Assembly (NCBI GenBank): GCA_009746045.1
Contig: RPFO01000164.1
Span: forward strand, 232,501 to 296,500
From: Mesostigma viride
Taxonomy: Eukaryota; Streptophyta; Mesostigmatophyceae; Mesostigmatales; Mesostigmataceae
Direction: 5' to 3'
DNA length: 64,000 bases
The notes beneath the pieces were generated by a model. It had not been told where the DNA came from. It was given only the letters and a program-made list of their open reading frames with translations, and ran no database searches. This document shows positions 27,021-39,177 of this stretch, one piece after another. The first letter of the stretch is position 1. The number at the start of each line of letters is the position of its first letter. The position numbers and the translations under genes were made by a program.

Positions 27021-30000
27021 ATGGCGGGGGAAGACGACGGGCCACCTCGCCAAAAGTCAGCGGACTCGCCACGAAAGCGTGTTATAGCAGGGCTTGCCGT
27101 GGGCATGATATTTATGCTCGCTCTTATGGAGGTTTTCGAGTTAAGGGAAATGGACGACGTCGCTAAGCGCGAGCTTCTTCTGCGGCAGTAAGTGCCCTCT
27201 GTTTCCAGTGCGGTAGGGTCGCCGATGCTCTTATGCCTAATGACGTCAGAGTACACACGTGCATGGCGTCATCTCGGTGTGTTACTCAACTGGCTCTGGC
27301 TGTGGCTTGCTGTATGCTTCCCCAATTCTGAATTGCGACCGTTACCGTCATGCTATGTGCTCTGGCAGGACCATGCGAGAAGTTGAGCTACCCCCAGCCA
27401 CTGACCTTGGCCGACACCGGAAAAAGTCCGAATACCTTGACTTGAAGAGAGTGGTGGAGCTGGAGGCACCCACCGAGATGCCGGCGCTGCAGTTCATGCG
27501 GATGAAGACGGAGGCGCCGCCCGTGGAGCAAGAGCAAGGTGGGTGTGCTTGCGTTTGGTGTAGTATTAATGGTGCGCTTGGCTCAAGGGTAGTCTAGCAT
27601 GTGGTAGATGCATCCCTGCATTCATGTGCATGTTTGATGGCGTTGTCGCAACCTGAGCTTGTGTCTATGCCAATTTGGCCCTTTTGTGCACCGGTGGGAT
27701 CGATAAAATCTCGCTTTCCAACATTGAGAGGGATGTCGCTGTCATGAAACACACCTCAGCATGGGAAACAAAATGCAAAGACGTGTGTAGTGTTTTTTTC
27801 TATCAGGCGTGCTGCCCATGAAATCTTGGTATAGCATCCACTGAGCAGTGCAAGGCGCATGTCCCTTGGCTAGAGCATCGGCATGGGGAACGGGAACGCG
27901 TGGCACTACGAGGTGGCGGCCGCGAGCATGAGGCACAGGGGCAGTCTGCCAAGGCTTGTCTTGGCCCCTACCTATTATCCGAAAGGGGATCAATTACTAT
28001 AAAGTGTCTATCGATTAGAGCGTCTACTGCCCGTTCCAAGCCAGGATCAATGAATGCTTACTTCACTCCCCTCTCAACCGCCCATGGCCCATGGCCCTCA
28101 TTGCACGTGCATTTGCACACACAGCTGAGTGGCTGCGACAAGGGCTGACACACAAGCGGGCGTCCCACGTACGGCCCGCCATCCGTCTGCCCGAGCGCGT
28201 GCACAAAGGGCCGGTGAACCCGTTGGAGAACCCTGAGCACAAGACCTGGGACACACACATGTGAGTGGGGGAGCCTCACCTGTCTGCCTTTCCCCCCCCC
28301 TGCCTCCCACCCACCTGCCTTCCGCCCACCTGCCTTCCGTGCTTACTAGCTGCCCAGGTAAACTTGGAGCTTGATGTTTATGCTTTTTGTGGTTGCCGCC
28401 CCCGGCAAGGTTCAGCTGGTCCCTGTCAGGTCCTGTGGGCACGCCTGTCACGTGTCCAGTGGGGTTTGCCGCGTAGCGTGTGCTGCATTGTCTTGGGATA
28501 TCGCGAGCAGATCTTGTCCAGCCAACGCACCATGTGCCCTTTTCCTCGAGCCTTCGTAGCAGCTCCAATTGCCATTAATGGGCAGCAAGGCTGCGGCGTC
28601 ACGGTACTCAAGCACAGGGACCCCCACCTGCCTTCCCTCGGAGCTTTTCTGTCATGCGCTCTGATGAACACGTAGCACGTTATCTCTTTCGAGGGGGCAG
28701 TGGGATTTGTTGAAAGGCCTGTGTAGGCGCCGGATGATGAAGCTTTTATTGCTAGCGGGCCGTGTTTCTTATGCACCTCTCCCAAGGCCCCCTGGCATGA
28801 TGACAACGCCACACCCATGGATGGCACTAGCGCCACGTTAGGGAAGGCACGAGCGTACAGGGATGGAGCATAGCAAAGGGGAAGAACCACTCTGCGGGAT
28901 GCCAGGCCGCTCACGTGTGGCATGGTTGCCGGGTGGGAGAGCAGCAGCACCTCCCAATTCCCATGGAAACTCTGGCTTCTCCGCCCTTTATTTAGTATTC
29001 TTTGCATCCCTTTCCCTGTCTGTACCACTAATAATATCCGGGTACCTCCTGGTCTAATTATCCTGTGTGTCATGTCCCCGTGTGTGGCACATCCTCGGCA
29101 CATCCCCGTGTGTGGCACATCCTCGGCATACCCTTGGCATGTCGTCGTGCGCGGGGCTTGTTCGGGCGTGGCTGGGGGCAGACGGAAAGAGAAGCTGCAG
29201 GCGCTGCAGGAGGCCCAGAGGGAGATGAACGATCAACCAGATGGGGCAGGGCCTGCAATTGACCCCGATGGGGCGGACACCAGCACGATTGTCACCTCTG
29301 TACATAAGCCCCTGTCCGAAGAGGCCCGCAAGGCGCACGCGGAGGAAGAGAGCATCAGCAAGCTGGCGTTCAAGGATCTGCGGTCCACCTTGCGGGCGGC
29401 AGGGGAGGCGCATCGCAAGGGTGCCCTCCCCAAGAACATCATGCAGCGGGCGCAGGACCCGTTTCTGGCGGATGGGTTCTACACGGAGCCCAGAGACATC
29501 CATTGGACGGCCAGCCTACCGTCACGCTGCCTGCACCTGGCAATGCCCCACCCGACACAGGTATGCGCGATGAGCGGTAGTGCGGTGTTGATGTGCCCTC
29601 CTTGGTTGTGAGAGTCCGTTGGATGGATGGGTCGTAAGGATTCCTGGTAAGGGGCTTCTTGTAAGGATGCCGTGGTAAGGTGTACTAACCTCCTGTATAA
29701 TTGATGCAGTTTGCCGACGTTGAGCTCAACATGGACTACCTTCGGAGGTGTACAGTCATCCCCGCATTAAGTTGCGATCGCCGCCGAATTCTCGGCGTCG
29801 TAACTTAACGCAGGGACGCAGGTTAACCCGGGGACGTAACCTTAGCAGTGGAATTAGGCTAGCAGCCCACCCACTCATCTTACGGACTTCTATACGGCAA
29901 TCGGCAGCTCTCGTCAAGCGCGATCCAGCTGCAGCGTCGAAGTCGCCGAAAGTCCATTTTTCAAAGCTGGGCCGTGAGGTATACGCCGCCAGACTTACCG

Positions 30001-33000
30001 GCGTCGCAACCTTAAAAATCGCAACTTACCACGGGGACGACTGTAATTGTTCGAGTGACCCGCAGCCATGCGCATCCATGTAATGTGTGCCTGGACTGCA
30101 AGCGTTTCTGTCTGTGCGTGGGTGCGTACATGCGGGCGGGCGGGCGGCCGGGCGGGCATGTGTGGCCGTGGGCAGGGGCAGGGGCAGGGGCGGGGGCGGG
30201 CGGGGGCGGGGGGGGGGCGGGGCGGGGCGGGGCGGGGGCGGGGCGGGGGGCGGCGGGGGCGGGGGGGGGCGGGGCGGGGGCGGGGCGGGGGCGGGCGGGG
30301 ACGGGGGCGGGGCCGAAGGTGGGGGCGGGGGCGGGGGCGGGGGCCGCTGTGTCAACCTTACTGACTGCCTGACTGTGCATGGATGGGCAAGTATGGGTGG
30401 AGTAGAGCACTTCATTAATGTGGTAGGAATGGGAGGGGACGTCTGTGTAATCATGGGGGCATCCCCTGTAGCCCAACGTATGGAGATTCATCTTGTTCCA
30501 CATGTTTTTGGTGGGCAACTCACGGCATCCCTGCCTTCCTGCCATCATGAGTCCCTGGGTGGAAACAGGAGCAACTGGTGGGCGGCAGCGGGGAGGCCAG
30601 CGGGCGCAGCCGCACCAAGTCGGCGATGCATGCCATCTCGTCCACGCTCAAGGCGGTGCAGACCATCGGCTTTCCGTACGTGCCACGCACCAGAGCGCGC
30701 ATGCATGCACGTATGTGCGTGTATACGTTCATGTATACGCATCCCTGGCAGGCATGTATGTGCAAGCAAGCGGCGCCCATACATTATGGGCAAACACATG
30801 GACACGTGCTTGCGACCGAGCAGCATGTATCCCTGGCTTGCAGGCTAGGCTTCGTGGTTGCGGTCCATCTGTCTAGTCGGCGGAGCTGGACAACTGTCTC
30901 ATTGGAGAAGCTAGACAACGCTCCCGCGTACCTCGGTGCCTGCTGCTAGGCGAAGCATCAGGGCCGTGCTTGTGGGATCTCCGCTCTTCTCCTTGCTCCC
31001 GGCACGGTTGCTCTCCCTTGTGTTCGAATCGGTGCATGAGAAATTGTAACTGGTGGGTGAGAGGTGGCTTCCCTTTTCTGTGGCCAACACTTGTCAGGCC
31101 AATGTCATGTCCGCTGCGTCTTGATGGTCCCTCTCCTGTGAACGTTAACGTTCCCCAGGAAGGTCCCACAAACAAAGTGCAAATGACATGTCCTATTTCG
31201 TGCTCGTCTAGCGACGTGTCCGAGTTCATGTTCGCTCGAACAACATGTTCTAATTCATGTCCGCTCGAACAACATTCCCTAGTTCATGTTGGCTCTAAAA
31301 TCATCATGGCCACCCCCCGCGCACATACACACACGGGCATCTCCTTTACACTGCCCACGGCTCTCCTGTCGTCGTATGCGCGCAGCCGTCTACCCCACGT
31401 CGTCCTCATTGGGCCCTTCCCTTGGCTTCACGGGTAGACTTGCCATCCTCCCCTTTTCTCCCCTGCATATGAAGCCAGCCTTGCGCACGTGTTTGTGTGG
31501 CATGCCGTGTTCCTGTGCTGCAAAGCAGGGTGCGCAACAGCTACTTGAAAGTGATAGGGGTCCACAGACCGCTTCTCCCTCCTTGGCTTGGTGCCCAGGT
31601 GGGCCATGGACTCCAAGGACTACAAGGCATATTACTTCGTTTAACGGCACCTGACTGCGCCAAGCACTCTTACATTTATATACATGGTTGTATTCATACA
31701 TTTTATTAATGGCGCAACCGTGCTGTGGAGTTGCACTGTGACTGCCTGTTCTTAATATTGGCAGCTGCGTGTTCCTGTCCCAGGAGTGCGTCAAGCCCGG
31801 CGAGCGAACGCCCATCACCATGGACAAGTATCGGTGCGTGGCCGAGGGGGGAAATTGGGAGGCGGCGGATAGAGGCAAGGGGAATAATTAGAGGATAGTG
31901 GCAAGGGGTGTGAATAGGGGTTAGGGGCAAGGGGCATGGATAGGAGATAGGGACAAAAGGCATGGATAGGAGATAGGGGCAAGGGGCATGGATAGGGGAT
32001 AGGGGCAAGGGGCATGGATAGGGGATAGGGGCAAGGGGCATGAATAGGGGGTAGGGGCAAGGAGCACGGTTAGGGAACCGGACTTGAGGCTGCGAGACAC
32101 TGGCCATGCTCTTGGTGATGTTGATGACGGCAGTCATAACTACGGCAGCCCTTGGTGGCAATCATGCGATGGTAACACCTAGCCATTTTTGCGTCGCACG
32201 TACTTCATTTGCTTTTTTAATTCTACTCTCCCACCTCCCCCCTGTGCTTCTCTCGTGGGTCCCCCCCCGTGCGCTTCTCTCGTGGGTGCCCCTTTTGCGC
32301 TTCTCTTGTCTGGCCCCCTTTGCGCTTCTCTTGTCTGGCCCCCAGTTTCTTCCATTATGACGAGCTGCCGCCGATTCCCCGCCTGAAGAAGGGGCAGTAC
32401 GGCTATTGCGCGTTTGTCGCGGGTGGGCAGAACCTGGTCGAGCACCCCCGCAATGATGAGGTGGGCGCATGCGGGGGGGGGGGGGGGGGGAATCGGGATG
32501 GGGATGGAGATGGAGATGGGGATGGGGATGGGGATGGGGATGGGGATGGGGATGGGGATGGGGATGGGGATGGGGATGGGGATGGGGATGGGGATGGGGA
32601 TGGGGATGGGGATGGGGATGGGGATGGGGATGGGGATGGGGATGGGGATGGGGATGGGGATGGGGATGAAGATTTGGATTCGGTCCATATGTTGGTTTGA
32701 GCGGCTTGGAATACCCATGCTTATAGTAGGCCCGCATTGTGCGTTATGTGGACTAGAATTGGACTGTAATGGTAATAGCGGTGGTTTTCTGGTAACTGTT
32801 GGATGGGACCTTGAGGGAACTGTCTTGTGCGCCAATTGGCGGCAGGTCGTGCCTCACCGCACACTGGGGGTGGCACCACGTTGTGGCCTAGTTTGTTGGG
32901 CTAGCGTGCTCACTTACCTGGACGTGCCACAATCGTGCCGCGTGGCAGGGTGCCGATTGGCTGGCCTCCATGCACACACACGGGGCAGCAGTCAGACCCT

Positions 33001-36000
33001 GGGCATTCAGGGACCCAAAACGATCTGAGTGTGAAGCAAACAAGGTTTGCTGTGCTGCCTTGCGGTGTCCCAACCTTTTTCGTCCAGAGTGCGCCAGCCC
33101 CAGCATGCTCTATACCCTGACATGTGCTGTTACTGCTGCAAGCTGGACACACGGATGTGTGTGGAATGTGTGTGTGTGTGTGTGTTTCCCAGCTACGCCT
33201 GCCCCAAGCCACCCCTGAGGCTCATTGCTAACTCTTTCCCGTGCCAACATTGTGGGGGTGCGTCTACCACGTCGCGATGCCTGGCTGCAGATTGACAACC
33301 ATGTGACGGTCATCAGGATGGGGTACTACGTGTCAAGGCCCGCCGAACTGGAGTTCTTCACGGTGTGTGCTGCTAACAGTGCACAAGTCTGGTCAAATAG
33401 TTTATGAGAACCCTAGAGACGGACGAGAATCTCATCGTGTAAAATGCCCCTGCATGTTGCTGTGGCTGGTTCCCCACAGCGGGTGCACACTGCATGAAGA
33501 GAATCTCCTCAATGTCATATCTTTTGTGCCTTCGAATTTTGCTTCGTAGCAGCGGCGCCCATGCTGCTCTGCTCAGCCAATCCCCTCTTTGCTGTGCGAC
33601 ATCTGGCCCAGGACAGTGGCTCCCAGGGCCAACTTGGTGTAGAGTGTTGCTGTCCTCTCTACGCTGACCGGTTTGTCATCGCCCAGCCCATATGGCATGC
33701 CTCACCCGCTTGGCCATTTCACCCCTTCCAACTCTTGATTCCCTCCTTCCCCTTCCAACCTGGCTCCTTTCCTCCCCTTCCAACCTGGCTCCTTCCCTCC
33801 CCTTCCAACCTGGCTCCTTCCCTCCCCTTCCAACCTGGCTCCTTTCCTCCCCTTCCAACCTGGCTCCTTCCCTCCCCTTTCAACCTGGCTCCTTTCCTCC
33901 CCTTCCAACCTGGCTCCTTTCCTCCCCTTCCAACCTGGCTCCTTTCCTCCCCTTCCAACCTGGCTCCTTCCCTCCCCTTCCTGTGGCTGCGCTCCTTACC
34001 TCCCCTTCCTGTGGCTGCGCTCCTACGGCTTCGCAGCATGTTGTCGCGTACCGGGGTGCACAATCCAGCGCTGATCTTCGCTGGATCCTGCACTCAATTC
34101 TTCCACAAAAGGAATCCTGCGTGGAATCCTGGACCCAAATCCCTGGCTACTTCCTTGGCTGATGCTTTCCTCCCCCCACACCCCTGCGGCCATGCTGCCA
34201 GGATGTCGACACGGACAAGCTGGAACCGCGGCAGCAGACAGAGCCCGGGCGACCTCTGGCGTATACCCCAGGGGGTGTCAAGTCTGGCTCAGGCACCAAG
34301 CGATCGGTCACGTTCCTTTTGGATCGCGTGCACATCAGCAAGGACGGTACGCGGCGCCATTGTTACGCTGCCAGTTTATGCAACCATGTTTACGATGCCA
34401 GTTGATGCAACCATGTTTCCGCTGCCAGTTGATGCAACCATGTTTACGCTGCCAGTTGATGCAACCATGTTTACGCTGCCAGTTGATGCAACCATGTTTA
34501 CGCTGCCAGTTGCTGCAACCAGTGTTGTGCTGCCAGCATATACGTGACTGTTGTGCTGCCAGCATATATGTGACTGTTGGGATGCGGTGGGTGCTCACCG
34601 CGGGGAGCAGCACCTGTGTTTTCTTGGCTGCCGCTTGGGTTTGGAGACAGTCACCTTTTCGTTGCAGTTCAACATTATCGCAAGCCAACCCCTTTCAGGG
34701 TCCCCAAACCACCTGACAGGGTCCCAGAATACTAAGATTTCCCCCCTGAGAAGGCTTTCTAACTACCTGAGGGCGACCCGACCAAAACCTGGGCTCAAGC
34801 CGTGCGAAACCCAGAGCCCCTCCCTAATTGTTTTCCAGGGGGTGGGGATATATGTTTCCCACCGTCCCTGGTCCCTCCCTACCCGGCAGACTGCCACGTG
34901 TCACCCCTGGATTGGCTGGCTGCTAGGCCTGATATATCCAGGGTGGAAATAGGCTCCGCCAGGGTGCCCCAAAAGCAAAAAATCCCCATCACCTGCGTGG
35001 TGAGGGGGCCCCTGTCAGACATTGATACCCAGCTGGTTATCCCTTCACATTTTGACAGGGGTCCTGGCCATGGTTTTCACTCCTGAAGTATTTTAGGTGA
35101 CAAGCATGCCCGAATTGATGGTCTGCTCCTCGCACTCCTGAAGTATTTTAGGTGACAAGCATGCCCGAGTTTATGGTCTGCTCTTCGCGCTCCTGCAGTC
35201 TACCGGTGGTATGCAAGAGGTGTCAAGAGGGGTGAGCATGAGACCTACTTTTTCAGCTAGTTTTCTTGCTCCTACTGCTTGTAAAGGACATGGTAATAAT
35301 TACCTTGCATGTGACAACCAATTCGCTGCTTCAGGGCATGGCAACCTTAACTGCCACTCTTTCCTTGCATGCTGTGGGCCGCTGCTTTCCTTTTCCCTCG
35401 TGTGTGTGCAGATCCGGACATCAGTCTTGCCCTGCATGAGGGTCCCCCAGACATCTACATGGTAAGTCGCTCAGGGTGCGCTGCCCTCCCCACGCTCACC
35501 TTTCTGGGTACCACCCTGTCTGGCCATGTTGCTGTCTTTACTGCACCCATGTACACCATGGTGCTTGTAGCATCCTATCCACCTATTCATGGATCTGCCC
35601 ACCTATTCATGGGTCCTTATGCCCTTGTTGCCCCACGTGCCTTCAAGTAACTTTTGTAGCTTGTTTTCTTCAAGTCATCCCAAATCTTTCCATGCGTTTG
35701 GTCCCCCCCTCCCCCAGTTCCCCAATTCCCCAATTTCCCCATGAACCTCCTCGGTCGAGGCAACACTGGCCGTGGCCAGACGTCGTGATATTTACAACAT
35801 CTTTGTACGTGCCCACATCCACCTGCTGCGATGTCTATGCGCCCGGGCAGCATGCGCCTGTTGTTCATGTATGTGTATGTGTATGTAGCGTTGGTTCATG
35901 CGCAAAGTGGTGGGTGCCTATTTATTCGTATATGTGCGGTGATGGGTGCTTGTTTTATTCCTGCATGTGTGGTGACGGGTGCCTGTTTATTCCTGCATGT

Positions 36001-37554
36001 GCGGTGACGGGTGCTTGTTTACTCATGCATGTGCGGTGAGGGGCGCTTGTTGTCCATGCTCCTGCGGTGACGTGGGGCAGGTTCCCGAGTGGAGCCTGCG
36101 GCTGCTTAATGGACAGATTGAGAACCGCACGGCTGCGGTGGCGGTCAGCGGTCACGGCTGGCAGCTGGTGGATGACACCGCCAACAAGATGTTCCGTGCC
36201 GCCGGCATCAAGGGCAAGCCGTCCCAAGGTGAGCTGCGGGGACAGCACCACGAGTAGGTATCTGTAATACGAAATGAATCACCTGTTTTATTCGGTATAT
36301 GGAGTGGTAAGATATAAAAGGATTAGCATCAGGAGTGGTGCCGATGAGGTAGCCGTGAGGGCATCCAGTGTCAGAGGGAAAGAAGAGGTACCTTTGAGTA
36401 GTCGCGCGTCATGTCCAGTATCAGGGGCAGTTTGGGTTAAGGACAAGTAGAAGGGATGGTGCCCACAAGTAGGCACGGGTGCAGCGGGTGTCAAAGTGGA
36501 AGAAATGCTAGCGAACAAGTAGCCGCAGGGGAAGCAGCACATGGCTGGTAAAAGGGGTAGACGAGGGGTAGTCCACAGGTAGGTGTTGGGGCATCCATCG
36601 TGAGAGTGGAAGGGGAGCCTTTAACCTGCGGGCGGAGCAGCTGCGCACGAGTAAAAGGGGTATTGCCCACAAGTGCACGCAGGACGCAGGGGGGACGGGG
36701 GGGGGAGGAATGGGTTGAAAGGAACGGGGAACCCGTTAACCACATCACGCAATGAGCCATAATCGGCCTTCAACGAGCTTCATTTGCCATTGTCTCCGTG
36801 GTCCTAATTTATTTTGGGTTTCGGTTTGATTGGTAATAATCGGTAACTTGCTCTTTCCTTCTATTCGTGGGAGGCAGAGGGTGATGACGTGGAGGCGGAT
36901 GAGCTCCTGGTCGGTAGGGGTAGCACGTTTGGGATGCATACATGAGGACGCTGTAGGTAAGCCATGTGGACTTGGTAGCAACGTCGCTGCCCACCCTTCG
37001 GCTATCCGAAACTAAAGCACCATCCAAGTCTCCCATGGAAGGACTGATGTGGACATCTTGTCGGTGCTTGTGTCCGTGGCTTGCTTCCTTTGTTTCCCTC
37101 GTGTGTACGACGCCCATGTGGTGCCTGTATGATGCTTGTTACGGTGGCTGTGCGGTGCCTGTACGGTGCCTGTGTGGTGCATCACCCAGTCTTCCGCACA
37201 GCGCTGCTCTTCTACCTGTCAGGGATGTGCACGTACATGGACGTGTTCGGATACGACCCGACAGGTGAGATGCCCGTTGCTCGTGTCACGGTCGGACTTC
37301 TGGCCTGCCCTGGTTGTCTCTTTGATATACTCATGGTGATGCCATGCAATCTGTGCATGTGCGTGCATGTATCTGTTTGCTGTTTTATTTGGATGCCACC
37401 CACCCTCGCTCACTCACTCACTCACTCACCCACCCACCCACCCACCCACCCACCCACCCACCCACCCACCCACCCACCCACCCACCCACCCACCCACCCA
37501 CCCACCCACCCACCCACCCACCCACCCACCCACCCACCCACCCACCCACCCACG

Positions 37555-37585
<31 letters not shown>

Positions 37586-38348
37586 TCGCTCACTCACTCA
37601 CTCACTCACTCACTCACTCACTCACTCACTCACTCACTCACTCACTCACTCACTCACTCACTCACTCACTCACTCACTCACTCACTCACTCACTCACTCA
37701 CTCACTCACTCACTCACTCACTCACTCACTCACTCACTCACTCACTCACTCACTCACTCACCCATTCACTCAGGCAAGCAGGCAAGCAATCAGTCACTCG
37801 AGCAAGCAAGCAAGCACGGCTTCCCTCCTTGTTTCTACCTCCCTTTGCCCTCCCTTGCATTTGTGGTGGAGCAAATTGTATGGCTCGCCGGCCTCGCCCA
37901 CATCAGCATGCCGTAGCTTTCCTGCAAGCACCCTAATAATCTACCCAGTGTTGAAGCAAGCCTTTCTCCAAGCAGGCTCGAGCTACGATGGCAACAGCTG
38001 CATTTGGCCAATGCCCCTGATATTAGTGTTTTAGTAAAGGTTTTTGGCATGTGTCATGTTACTAAAAACCCTGCCGTGTATCTAAAGAGCCTCAAGGCTT
38101 GGTAGTCCACGAAATCACTAACCACGGGCTTGTGGCCATGTGCCAGCATGGATTCACAGGTTTCGCGGTTGTCTATCACGATATGTGCGCTACGTGACCA
38201 TGGCCCGCCATGTGCAGGCCGCATGGCGCGCGAGCAGGGGGCTGGCCATTACCCTGAGGACATCCCCCCAGCGCAGGCCAAGATGGAGAACTTGCTGCTC
38301 CACGGCCTCATGCTGGCGTCCGAGGGGAAACTCTGCATATATAACTGA
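27021..38348 (+). CDS. GT29 sialyltransferase-like glycosyltransferase
   Basis: There are 13 exons: 27021-27187, 27369-27538, 28125-28260, 29182-29560, 30569-30675, 31765-31833, 32346-32460, 33291-33362, 34202-34346, 35412-35461, 36081-36228, 37202-37264 and 38218-38348. They total 1752 nt, or 583 residues, all in phase. A single hydrophobic segment at about 20-40 (IAGLAVGMIFMLAL) fits a type II Golgi membrane anchor. A coiled, charged stem follows. Residues 364-391 (CAFVAGGQN, then IDNHVTVIRM) match sialylmotif L. Residues 515-537 (GKPSQALLFYLSGM, then DVFGY) match motif S. The HY pair at 551-552 matches the VS motif. Family members transfer sialic acid or, in plants and algae, probably Kdo or galactose. 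The substrate is unknown here. A possible extra 38-nt exon at 29710-29747 would break phase. Confidence 0.78.
29753..30043. mobile_element. pogo/Tc1-like MITE with TA target duplication
   Basis: The termini CAGTCATCCCCGCATTAAGT and CAGTCGTCCCCGTGGTAAGT (the latter read on the minus strand) are inverted and flanked by TA on both sides. The 291-bp interior has no ORF. CAGTC-type ends and a TA duplication are typical of Tc1/mariner-pogo derivatives. It lies in a GT29 intron, a few bases after a possible splice donor at 29748. Confidence 0.8.
30160..30350 (+). repeat. G-rich GGGGCGGGG tract (G-quadruplex potential)
   Basis: There are about 190 bp of runs of 3-8 G separated by single C or A, on the coding strand of a GT29 intron. 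Long frames here on either strand (Gly/Arg or Pro/Ala) are compositional artefacts. Confidence 0.9.
31850..32065. repeat. 26-bp minisatellite in GT29 intron
   Basis: About eight degenerate copies of a unit containing AAGGGGCATGGATAGG, with exact 26-bp spacing between several copies. Confidence 0.9.
32472..32668. repeat. Poly-G and (GGGGAT)n hexanucleotide repeat
   Basis: An 18-bp G run is followed by about 27 units of GATGGG, starting 12 bp after the donor of exon 32346-32460. Confidence 0.95.
33745..33985. repeat. 25-bp pyrimidine-rich minisatellite
   Basis: About ten copies of a unit containing CCTCCCCTTCCAACCTGG lie in a GT29 intron. Confidence 0.92.
34363..34540. repeat. 27-bp minisatellite
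   Basis: About seven copies of a unit containing TGCAACCATGTTTACGCTGC start directly after the donor of exon 34202-34346. Confidence 0.92.
35880..36055. repeat. ~33-bp tandem repeat
   Basis: About four copies of a unit containing GGTGACGGGTGCTTGTTTA lie just upstream of the acceptor of exon 36081. The next intron (36300-36760) also contains weakly related 70-90 bp segments without exact periodicity. Confidence 0.75.
37408..37775. repeat. Tetranucleotide tract (CCCA)n/(CTCA)n
   Basis: A run of CTCA passes into CCCA, then CGCT, then a long CTCA array of about 180 bp in the last GT29 intron. The Thr/His/Pro/Ser-rich frames are artefacts. Confidence 0.95.
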
Positions 38349-38595
38349 TCCTCAAAGGCGACGAAAACCTTTGCCACCTATCGATGAAGTAATGCGGGCC
38401 CATGAGCCCCTTGCAACTTCCGATCCAAGAGGTTTTGTTAAGAGTACACATAACTCATGGCACACAGATTGTAATAAAGCCAGGTGGTGTATCCTGTGCT
38501 GGCACGACGGCCCTAGGTGACTTCTGCGATGAGTAACGACACGCTTTGAGATATCTGTGGCCTGCCTGTGGCAACAATAGACAACTATAAGCAGA

Positions 38596-38895
38596 CACGT
38601 GTGTAGTACTCCTACACACACAGATCTCGAATGATTTATCTAGTACCAAATCCGAAAGGCTTGCATCACTCCCCGGAAAGGAGAACTTTTGCGGATGACT
38701 GTAGGTGTAAGTTGGCGATGCCCTAGGATCCGGAGACGTCCGTCCTATAGTCAGCGAAAGTTGGTGCGAGAGGTCCCCAGTTCGATTCCGGTCGGATTCA
38801 TTTGCAGATCGCGTTTTCCGCGTTTCCGCGGACCGGCACTGAACGCAAACGGTTTTCACCTTTGCGGCGTGCCAAATCAGAATAAGTGGTATCCA
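38596..38895 (+). mobile_element. tRNA-promoter SINE-like repeat, copy 1
   Basis: The copy of about 300 bp starts CACGTGTGTAGTACTCC. It includes an A-box-like TATAGTCAGCG and, about 35 bp on, a B-box CAGTTCGATTCC, the spacing of a type 2 RNA polymerase III promoter. GGATCCG and CGGATTC, 74 bp apart end to end, could form an acceptor-like stem, but no proper anticodon arm folds. So it is a tRNA-derived SINE rather than a tRNA gene. A second copy lies at 39178-39960. Confidence 0.6.
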
Positions 38896-39177
38896 TAGGC
38901 AATCATCTGAATGGCCCATGTATACCTTGTTGTTTTAAGGAGACCTTGGTGAGGAGGTCAGGATGTTACGCAGTGTTATCAGAAGTTGCAAGTGGTCAGG
39001 AACTAATTGCATGCACTGGCCTTGCGCTGTGTATCAATGTCGCTAGTGCATGAACCTTAGGTCGACGACGATGAGACGTAAGGCAACGAGCTTTGAACAG
39101 TCTTGCCGACCCTCGCCCATGCACATGATGCACAGTCCCTTGCAAGGTCACTATATGGTGTCCACGTATATGGTGGG

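Noticed and set aside
33561-34547. A 328-codon plus-strand frame
   Set aside because: It runs through two minisatellites and only partly overlaps a real GT29 exon (34202-34346) in a different register.
37280-38050. CRISPR-like or phage-like direct repeats
   Set aside because: The repeats are tetranucleotide microsatellites without unique spacers, in a spliced eukaryotic gene.
38690-38800. Possible functional tRNA gene at the SINE-like repeat
   Set aside because: Acceptor-like ends pair, but the D and anticodon arms do not, and the repeat occurs twice with the same flanks.
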